This document shows, piece by piece, positions 55,971 to 64,000 of a DNA stretch of 64,000 bases. The translations under genes were made by a program, and so were the position numbers. A model generated the notes under the pieces. The model did not search any database and was not told where the DNA came from. It worked only from the letters and a program-made list of their open reading frames with translations. The first letter of the stretch is position 1. Every line of letters starts with the position of its first letter. The DNA is from Triatoma infestans (Eukaryota; Arthropoda; Insecta; Hemiptera; Reduviidae), in NCBI GenBank assembly GCA_011037195.1, contig JAAEAF010002782.1, positions 1-64,000 of the forward strand, given 5' to 3'.

Positions 55971-56890
55971 GAAAACGACTGATGTGGCATGAAACAATTA
56001 CTAGATAAAAGGTCCACACAAACATAAATAGAATAAAGTTCACTTTAATGACATGTTTTTTCTTTATATGTACTTTCTGAAATTACCCACGCAACCTACT
56101 TCTTAGACTAAAACGCATAATGTTCTAAATACATTTATTGTGTTGTGAACTCAACTTATGACGATACTTGACATTTTAAAAGCTTTCTTTGCTATCTTTA
56201 TTAGAGTCAACTAGGTTTCAATGACAATATACAGGGTGTCCCAAGATATATGGATAACGACTTTTTCTGGGAAACTAAGATAGTTAGAAAAAAAAACAAC
56301 TAAAAAATACGTGTCCCCATAGTTTTTTGTTAGAAATCCAAATTTAATTTGCAAATTTGTTTTGGTGCTTCGAGAAGCGACATACAGGCACCAAAATCAT
56401 TTTTCAAATGGGGAGGTGTGGTTTTTATTTAAGAAATAGATTCCTCTTTTTTTTTTGTTAAGAAAAATTTACTTGAACGGTTTTTTTTCTTTGAGCGATA
56501 TTTTACAATTTATGAATGAAAACATGATTCCTATAAGAAATTTCAAAATGATATTATAACAGTTTTTGATTGAATAAGAAGAAAAGTACTATTTTATTAT
56601 AAATTTTACTCCTCATTAATTACAGATCTTGCTCGAACTGGCCTCCACCTTTAGAGATGTATTTCATTGGCCGTAAGGTACAATTGGCAGGAAAAAGCAT
56701 GTGTATATAGGGAAAACAGAACGTGTTATTACATTCCAACTTGGGTGCGTCAATAAATTTGGCCATGACCTTTGAGGAAGTACTGAGTGAAATAGTTTTA
56801 GGCTAGTTTTACGTAAAATTTTGCCCCCCCCCCCCAATATACGTAAAATATGGTCCGGCAGAAAAAAATCTAATGTTTTTAGAACTCTTT
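55971..56890. other. Unassigned stretch with possible element end
   Basis: TACAGGGTGTCCCAAGATAT at 56231 looks like a DNA-transposon or retroelement terminus, but no matching inverted end was found. A C-run lies at 56824-56836. No gene recognised. Confidence 0.3.
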
Positions 56891-57740
56891 AATCTTTGGT
56901 TAGGTTCTTGAAAGCGGAAGAGATTCAACTTGTGTACGCCATATTCACTTTGAGGACGATTCAGGCATCCATATCCAGTAAATATTTTGTAAACACCTCA
57001 ATAGCAGCAGACGTTCCTCAAGGTTCTATTCTGGATCCCATCCTATTCATCACCTACATTAATCCTTTTCCCAAATCTCCACAACTTAGCCATATATGCG
57101 GATGATGTTGCCTTGTACACCTATCTATATTGATAGGAAGCTGACTTTTGCCTCACACATAAAGGATAGAGTCAATAGGGGCAAAGTAGCTATCTGTATG
57201 TTATTCCCAATGCTCTGTCGGGATTCTAAACTCTCGCCAGAGTATAAGCTTCTCCTCTACAAGGTGGTAGTAAGTCCTCTGCTACTATATATATATATGC
57301 TTGCCCTTCTTAGAGCCTGACCTGTCGATCCAACATCGCTTCGCTACAAATAATACAAAACAAATCCCTAAGATTGGTGACATCCATCTCCCTCGCTATA
57401 TCCGTATTACTGATCTCCACCTACACAAGAAAATGGACTATATTGAACACCACATTAGATAGGTCGCCTTAAATTCTTTAGCATGTGTGAAGCACAATAC
57501 CCTGTGCAGACAGATAGGGGACTATGACTTGAGCTGTGATTGCAGACATAGGAGGGTTAAACACTCCTTAATTTAAACATTATGTATATAAATGCTAGGT
57601 TTTTTTTATTTATATCTTTTCCCTAATTTCAACTAATACAAACAAATCAATATATTTTACAAATTCTGGCACTCCTATGTAAATATGTGTATTATATTTG
57701 TATATAATTTTGAATAAAGTATTATTATTATTATTATACA
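56891..57740 (+). pseudogene. Jockey-group LINE RT fragment with (TTA)n tail
   Basis: Broken plus-strand frames carry ADVPQGSILDPILFITYI (RT block 4), YADD as CGDD-like decay near 57095, then YIDRKLTFASHIKDRVNRG, LSPEYKLLLYKVVVSPLLLY, IRITDLHLHKKMDYI and a 3' UTR ending in ATTATTATTATTATTA (about 57720-57737). 5'-truncated and inactive. Confidence 0.75.
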
Positions 57741-57866
57741 TCTATATCTGCAATAGACAAACTGACAATATACTGTACAAAATGTAAAATAAAAAAGAAG
57801 AAACAAGACAAAACTAATGCCCTAATATTTACTAAACGTAGAGCTTCAATCAACAGACAAATTAAA

Positions 57867-58072
57867 CATCAGAGACATTTTCCGTGGTAGCCTGCTTCAT
57901 TTTGTGGAGTGTGTAAACTGAATTTGCTCTGTGCAAGTCTGTGTTGTCAACTGTCTGAAAAACGCATCCTGAAGTTGGGCGAACGCCCGAAACCGGTCGA
58001 TGACCATAAAATGAAGCAGGCTACCATGGAAAATGTCTCTGATGCTTTCCAGTCTGCGGAACCAACCACCAT
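57867..58072 (+). mobile_element. Hammerhead repeat with short inverted arm, in LINE fragment
   Basis: A 41-bp opposite-sense arm (CATCAGAGACATTTTCCG...TTTTGTGG) precedes a full unit in ribozyme sense, ending CGGAACCAACCACCATAACA. Likely target duplication AACAGACAAATTAAA (57852-57866) and, with a 3-nt deletion, AACAGACTTAAA (58073-58084). Confidence 0.8.
57965..58002 (+). ncRNA. Candidate hammerhead core, mutated box 1
   Basis: CATC, CTGAAGT (last A changed to T in the conserved CUGANGA box), GGGC-GAAC-GCCC, GAAAC, GGTC, GATG. The change is likely inactivating. Confidence 0.4.
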
Positions 58073-58400
58073 AACAGACTTAAAGAAATTAAATACAACA
58101 ATACTTTGATCTCATGGACCAACAATGTCAAATACTTCGGCATAATTCTGGACAACAAATTTAAACTTCTCAACCCACGTACAGGAAGGACAAAGTGAAT
58201 TCTGGAAAAAGGACTATAAAAGACTACTTGCTACCCGTTACCCTCATACGACTAAAAAATGATTAAACAAAACATAACTCTTACTTTATAAAGTCATCAT
58301 CCTCAAGACAGATGTCTACGCTTCCACATCATCTGGAGACTGACTAGTAACAGTAACATAAAAAAAAACTCCAGGTGAATCCCAAACAAATTCCTGAGAC

Positions 58401-59975
58401 TTCAGGAAAGTCGTATGATTGTTTCACCCAGTTTTCCTTAAAAGTTTTGCAAAAATTTCCAAAATTTCAAGAAAAAATTGGAAATGCGATTTTATGGAAT
58501 AGTTTTAAAATACTAACTACACAACATAAGGAACCATAAACCAAATTTATTTAAAACTTTTATTTCGGACAAATTAATTTTTTGCGGGGTTCTGGGAGCG
58601 CTGAACGTTAGGCTATTTCTTTAATTGTACACAAAACAGTAATGTTTTGAGAAAGGAGGTTTTAATAAGACGAGTAGGTTTACAATGAAATGATGTTCAG
58701 GTAAGCAACTCTGTTCTAATTGTAGTGGAAGTACGAAATGAAAAATAATAGTTTTTAAAAATAATTTATCTAATTTTGTTAATATATTAGACTGTGAATT
58801 TAACTTCAAAAAGAGTGTATTTTAGTGTCAGGTACTGTAAATTGGGATCATACCAAATAGAAAAACAAAGGCACAAAATCCCATTAGGTAGGGTAAATCT
58901 TCGTACAAGAAAATTCCCCCGCTAGAGAGAGAGCAATTCCAAAGAATAGAGAGAGCCATCAGCTTTCAAATAGTTCAGTTCAAAAAAGACAGTCTCACTT
59001 CAGCCTTCAAACAGGACACTTCAGGAATCGCTCAGTGCCAATGATAGATATTTGCCTTTATTCTAGATAAACGTTATTTTATTAAGATACAGTGTGATAT
59101 TGTAATATGCTTAAATTTACTAAGAGATAATATAATTGTTTATAAATCAGTGGTGCTGTTCTTAATTATTCTTATACTTCTATATTTTCCTGAAACATAC
59201 TTACATGCCTTTATACAAGACCGCTCGTGCAACCAACTACACATCATCACACCAAAACATTACATAATGGACCTGTAAAGTACGGTTGGAAGAGAATTCT
59301 TTTTAGGAAGGATGTTTTGGGAAATCCATGGACTTAAGGCATCCAGTTCTAATATCTTTGATTTAAAAAAATTAAAAGAATGATACATGTCCCAAGTTTG
59401 AAGAAAATTTATCATATTGATTACTTGAGCACTTCATCAGGAGAAAGTATGTGAAGGTTCACATTATATACATTTTTTTTTTTTTTTTTTAACTCTAATT
59501 GCTTGCAATTAAATACAATTTCTCCATATTATGTACTAAAATAATAATTATTTTTGTTTTTCATAATTATGTACATATATATGTCTGACGTATTTAATAA
59601 TTTTGCAGAATTTGTTCATGTGTTAAATAAAATTGAAGTTATTTTACGCACTGTTTAACATTTGGGAAAATCCTAAATAATTATAATTCAAATACATACA
59701 TAAGCAATAAATATATGGATAGGCGCACATATATAAATTTATTGTCGGCTTATTACGTGCTTGGTGGACTGTATTTTATTTATTTTAGATTAAAATATTG
59801 TATATTATCAGTAAATAGATAAATGATGTAGGCTTTTATTTAATATGTACATATATTGAAATATTATTTTATTTTGTCTACGTATATATTATATAAATTT
59901 ATTCATGACTGTTCCAATTAATTGTTTTTATTATACTCGTATTTATTAATATTTTAAGTATTTTATTAGTAAACT
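58401..59975. other. AT-rich stretch, no gene
   Basis: T-tract at 59470-59489. A block at 58820-59270 (CAGTCTCACTTCAGCC, TCACACCAAAACATTACA) has an LTR-like feel, but no matching ends or target duplication were found. Confidence 0.35.
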
Positions 59976-61541
59976 ATTTATAATATTTCTTAAGCGTTTT
60001 TTCTAAATTATACTATCCTCAGTAATAGATTTTTAGTAATACATTTTTCTAGTTTTACTATCTTCAGTAATAAATTTTAGTAATTATCAGAAAATTAGAT
60101 AGATAGAAAGATATAATAAAATGAAATTAAACACTTTAGAGGAAAACATAAACCCCTTTCCTTCCCGTAGAAAACCCCCCAATTAAATAAATTTTCCCGC
60201 AGAAATGTTGTAGTTAAAAGTTGTAACTGTTTATATGTATAGTTAATATTTCTAGTTTGGTGCCCGGGGCATAAGGGGATTAAAGGTAACAAAATAGCCG
60301 ACCAACTTATAATAACCAGTGGAATACTCCCTTCTGTGGGCCGGAACTTGTTCTGGGAATAGCCAAAAATTATGGCGAGGGCGTCTCTGACAGAATGGAC
60401 TCGGAGATAGCATAATCGTCACTGGCGGCTAAGTACTGGGGCAAAACACGGCAAAATGGTCATGCCAGTGTAGAAGAAGAACCAGAGACAACCTGGGTCT
60501 AAGCAGGTGTCAGATTTCTTTGATAACGGGCCTGTTTACTGGGCATGGTAGGTTCAAGAAACATCTGCCCAAGGCGGGATTGGTGGATTTAGAGCCCTTG
60601 TGCAAACTGTGTCAGGAGGAAGAGGAGGAGGAGACGGCCTCTCACCTGCTGTTTGATTGCGTTGCAATCGGCAGATTGTGGTAAGAGATCTTCGGCACGT
60701 TGAGCCCGGAGGAAATCGTACTCCAAGAAGGACTGGTGGGGAAGGTTCTGGACCTCATGAAGAGAGGGGGCTTCCTCTACTAGGTTTCGAGGGGTTGGCA
60801 CAATAAGCCTCAATGGGAGGCTGTAGTGCCTGCGTTTGAGTCCCCCCCTGCATGATTGGTTCTAATCTAATCTAATATTTCTAGTTTAAAGAAAATCGAA
60901 GGGGACCGACGTTTACGGACAAAAAAAAGAAAAACCTCGAAAAACCAAGAAGAATTTCACGTGGTAAACTGTTATTACTTCCGGTTGACCGATTTTGTTC
61001 AAAATCTTATTGTCAGGTCTCATGCTTAGAGTATTTAAACTGTCAAACATTCAACACTTGAATGTTCTACAATTTTCCATTTGTCAGTTATAAAACTTTT
61101 CGGCTTCAGATTACCTCAAAAAGTGTATATCCGGTAAAAAAAATCGATATAGAAATTTTAACAAAATCGCAATACTGCTGCTGTAAGAGATAGTAAAAAA
61201 GAAAGAAGATGGAGTAGACTTCTATATACTTCTGAATGGTTGCGACGCTTTTCACCAGAGAAGGTTTTTGGAAGCCTTGCATAAATACTAGATTTTGGTG
61301 GAATTATTTCCTTCCTTAGAACTTTCCCAGTTTACTTTTTTTCTTTTTTAAATTTATTTTCTTTTTTTTCTTTCTTAGACGCACTTCAGAGTAAAGGAAG
61401 CTGGGGCCGATCAGTAAATGCAGCTAAGCGAGAGCAGAGCCCTTAAAATACGAATGGTAATGTAGAAACTATCTTCAATTTTATTTTCTTTTTTAAAATT
61501 TATTTTGCATTTTTCACTCTCTGGAACGAGAGACTTGCGCC
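59976..61541 (+). repeat. Duplicated block, copy 1 (HINE-like subfamily B core inside)
   Basis: Starts TTTATAATATTTCTTAAGCG and is repeated from 63134 to the window end with high similarity. It includes a subfamily B HINE-like region (ACTTCCGGTTGACCGATTTT, GTAAGAGATAGTAAAAAAG) and a unique 3' part (TCACTCTCTGGAACGAGAGA). Copy 1 carries the I-like insertion at 60259-60872 that copy 2 lacks. Confidence 0.85.
60259..60872 (+). mobile_element. I-like non-LTR element, 614-bp truncated copy
   Basis: Perfect 15-bp target duplication taatatttctagttt (60244-60258, 60873-60887). Begins at the V-P-G-H part of the RNase H motif (GTGCCCGGGGCAT, with one extra G), continues through TGLFTGHGRFKKHLPKAGL and CKLCQEEEEEETASHLLFDC, the Cys-Cys-His-Cys knuckle. 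It ends in a TAATC repeat tail. Absent from the matching site in the second block at about 63400, so it inserted after the duplication. Confidence 0.9.
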
Positions 61542-61645
61542 AATCATTTACTTTCAGAAACCGTGAGAACACATGTTTTCATTTGCGATTCTCACCTCAG
61601 GAAAAAAAAACGCAAATGAAATTGAAAACCAAAAATAAAATAAAA

Positions 61646-63133
61646 TCTATATATATAAAAATTCAGCATCCGTGTGTTTGTGGCCGCAAAACTCGAAAAG
61701 TAGTCGACGGATTGACTTGAAATTTTTACACAACGTTGCATTTCTATATAAGAGTGTTTATATATACTTTTTACTCCGAAATTCCCATGGAAACGGAAAA
61801 TTCCGAGCGTTTCGCGGGGTTGGCAGAAATAGAGAGACGTAGACGCGTTGCGATGGTGGCCCGCTCTCTGAACCTCTTTCACAACTCCTTATAAGTACCT
61901 CTATTCCGAAGTTCCCACAGAAACGGTTCTTCTGGCGTGCAAAATCATTGTATGGAATGAGTGGCTCACAAGAAGTCATTGGAAGCATTAGACCATCCAT
62001 TGAAAGACTTGCTCCATTTGGTGGAGCATATTGGTGTTGCTATCCGGTGACTTCAAGCAAACGCTTTCAGTGATACCTCGCTCAATATCAGCTTGATGAA
62101 TTGCATGCCTGCTTGAAATATTCAACTCTTTGGAACACAGTAAAAAAATATCGTTTAACAACGAATATGAGAGTTCAATTTCAAAACGATCGAACTGCTG
62201 CCACATTTTCAAGACAATTACTCGAAGTCGGTAACGGTCCTGCACCTACAAATCCAGCAGCAGGAAAAATCACCTTCCCATCTAATTTCTGCAACATTGT
62301 ACATTCAAAAGAAGAATTAGTAGACAAGGTATTACAAAGCATCGAAACAAATTATCAAATTCATTCATGGTTAAGCGGAAGAGCCATTCTAGCGGCTAAA
62401 AATGTCGACTTACTCGATATGAACATCATCATTCTAAACAGAATCGCAGGTGAAACAGTGGCACCATTGACTCCGTGATGGACCAAAGTGAAGTAGTGAA
62501 TTTTCCAAAGGAATTTCTTAATTTACTCGATTACCACCACTCATTCTAAATTTGAAAATTGGAGTGCCAATTATATTACTCCGAAACATCAATCAGCCAT
62601 AATTATGCATTGTTACACGATTATTAGTTAAAAAATTAATGAATAATCTAATTGAAGCAACAGTTCTCATTGGACCTCATAAACGTGAAGACGTACTACT
62701 TCCACGAATCGACAGATATCAAATGACTTCAATTTTCAAGACGCCTTGCGTTAGGGTATGACTATTAATAAAGCGCAAGGGCAATGTTTGCAAGTGTGTG
62801 GTTTGAATTTAGAAAACGAATGCTTCTCTCATGGGCTTCTCCCTAATGTCGCATGCTCCACAGTCGGTAAACCATCTGATCTTTATGTTTATGCAGAAAA
62901 CGGACAAACACAAAAAATGTAGTCCATTCACTAGCTTTACAATAAAAAAAAGACTTTCAGTTAAAAACATTTTTTCTTTCTTTCCTTTCAGTTCACAGCA
63001 AAACGCAAAGTAGGGTATTAAGCTGAATGATGTGTTTTCTTGCTGAATCTATGTTAACTATCATACTTCTATTTACTTCCCTAATAATTAAAATCAGACT
63101 GAGCCACAGCTAAGCGTGGCCGGGTTTAGCTAG
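61646..63133 (+). mobile_element. Helitron, canonical ends, 1.49 kb
   Basis: 5' end TCTATATATATAAAAATTC at 61646 after host A. The 3' end is the hairpin GCCACAGCTAAGCGTGGC, then CGGGTTTAGCTAG (CTAG ends 63133) before host T. Contains a helicase remnant at 61957-62935 and lacks the Rep domain, so it is non-autonomous. Its 3' end abuts the second block of a long duplication. Confidence 0.92.
61957..62935 (+). pseudogene. Helitron PIF1-type helicase remnant
   Basis: Broken frames: LVLLSGDFKQTLSVIPRS (helicase motif III region), then a 125-codon open piece with STLWNTVKKYRLTTNMRVQF, NFCNIVHSKEELVDKVLQSI and LSGRAILAAKNVDLLDMN. After stops come LNLKIGVPIILLRNIN, MTINKAQGQCLQVCGLNLEN and VACSTVGKPSDLYVYAENGQ. 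These are helicase motifs III to VI of Helitron Rep/Hel. Rep and Walker A/B are missing from the left. At least three frameshifts or stops. Confidence 0.85.
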
Positions 63134-63785
63134 TTTATAATATTTCTTAAGCGTTTTTTCTAAATTATAGTATCCTCAGTAATAGATTTTAGTAATACAT
63201 TTTTCTAGTTACTATCATCAGTAATACATTTTGGTAATTATTAGAAAATAGATGATACATAGATACAATAAAATGAAATTAAACACTTTAGTGGAAAACA
63301 TAAACCCCTTTCCTTCCCGCAGAAAACCACTATTAAATAAATTGTCCCGCAGAAATGTTGCAGTTAAAAGTTGTAAATCTGTGTATGTATAGTTAATATT
63401 TGTAGTTTAAAGAAAATCGAAGGGGACCGACGTTTTCGGGGGGGAAAAAAAACTTGAAAAACCAAGAAGAATTTCACTTGGTAAACTATTATTACTTCCG
63501 GTTGACTGATTTTGTTCAAAATCTTATTGTCGGGTCCCATACTTAGAGTACCTTAAACTGTCATTCAACACGTGAATGTTCAACAGTTTTCCATTTGTCA
63601 GTTATAAAACTTTTCAGATTCAGGTTACCTCCAAAAGTGTATATCCGGTAAAAAAAAAATCGATATAGAAATTTTAATAAGATCGCAATACTGCTGTGAG
63701 AGGTAGTAAAAAAGAAAGAAGATGGAGTTCACTTCTATACACTCCTGAATGGTTGCGAAGCTATTCTCCAGAGAAGGTTTTAGAA

Positions 63786-63832
<47 letters not shown>

Positions 63833-64000
63833 GCACTTTAGAGTAAAGGGAAGCAGGGGCAGATCAGTAAATGAGGCGGCGAGAGCAGAGCCCTTGAAAT
63901 ACGAATAGTAATGTAGATACTGTCTTGAATCTTATATCTTATTTTCTTTTTTAAAATTTATTTTCCATTTTTCACTCTCTGGAACGAGAGACTTGCACCA
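63134..64000 (+). repeat. Duplicated block, copy 2
   Basis: Matches 59976-61541 from TTTATAATATTTCTTAAGCG to the window edge, without the 60259-60872 insertion. A 42-bp T tract (63789-63830) replaces the GCATAAATACTAG stretch of copy 1. It starts exactly at the base after the Helitron CTAG end. Confidence 0.85.
63789..63830. repeat. Poly(T) tract, 42 bp
   Basis: Uninterrupted T run within copy 2 of the duplicated block. The corresponding site in copy 1 has mixed T-rich sequence of about 115 bp, so the run may be a collapse or an expansion. Confidence 0.9.

Larger units (their letters stand above)
57752..58400 (+). pseudogene. LINE RT fragment interrupted by a hammerhead repeat
   Basis: Left part reads TNALIFTKRRASINRQIK, which joins across the 57867-58072 insertion to LKEIKYNNTLISWTNNVKYF. 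Then come GIILDNKFK and LLYKVIILKTDVYAST. NVKYFGIILDNKF is the RT block after the catalytic site in Jockey-type elements. Several frameshifts. It is adjacent to, but a different copy from, the 56891-57740 fragment. Confidence 0.7.

Noticed and set aside
56231..56890. TACAGGGTGTCCC terminus as a DNA transposon
   Set aside because: No complementary end or transposase found within reach. Left as unassigned.
58820..59280. Possible LTR
   Set aside because: Starts TGTCAGGT and has LTR-like content, but the end does not give a matching inverted repeat and no target duplication was found.

Overview
This is an AT-rich eukaryotic window from an animal genome, almost certainly an insect. A hemipteran such as a planthopper or leafhopper is my guess, but the sequence does not prove a species. 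Nearly all of it is transposon-derived. The only convincing host genes are two secreted trypsin-like serine proteases in tandem on the minus strand, each with very long introns. The last three coding exons of the upstream gene lie at 45175-44979, 39006-38952 and 36483-36362 (stop). The first two coding exons of the next gene lie at 20644-20573 (signal peptide) and 949-832 (linker ending in a CDCG-type Cys motif). Its catalytic exons would lie left of the window. Phases and splice signals agree at every junction visible here.

The dominant repeat is a roughly 1.0 kb family present in about 13 recognisable copies plus many decayed ones. It has a subterminal inverted repeat (ACTTTCTCTTACTCC), a short 5' palindrome, two internal core repeats of about 290 bp, a TG-rich microsatellite and a 3' hairpin. 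These are the hallmarks of Helentron-associated (DINE-1/HINE-like) elements.

Layout: 0-1 kb, a solo LTR with a perfect heat-shock element array, next to a protease exon. 1-17 kb, HINE-like copies, a SINE, a solo LTR, an I-like fragment and Penelope-like RT fragments. 18-26 kb, a hairpin MITE, SINEs, the protease first exon, an inverted I-like RT/RNase H fragment, a hammerhead-bearing repeat and a solo LTR. 28-34 kb, a Jockey-like element with a nested I-like insertion, both with target duplications. 34-45 kb, a third solo LTR, then the protease 3' exons with introns filled by I-like, Jockey-like, SINE, HINE and hammerhead repeats. 45-55 kb, a Helitron, a Penelope-like GIY-YIG fragment, and a Tc1 element hosting two nested insertions. 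55-64 kb, RT fragments, a solo-standing Helitron, and a long duplication whose junction coincides with the Helitron 3' end.

The most interesting leads are the heat-shock LTR inside a protease intron, a family of inverted short insertions carrying hammerhead-ribozyme-like cores, the Helentron-like family with satellite-like cores, and the Helitron at a duplication junction. There is no operon-like organisation.
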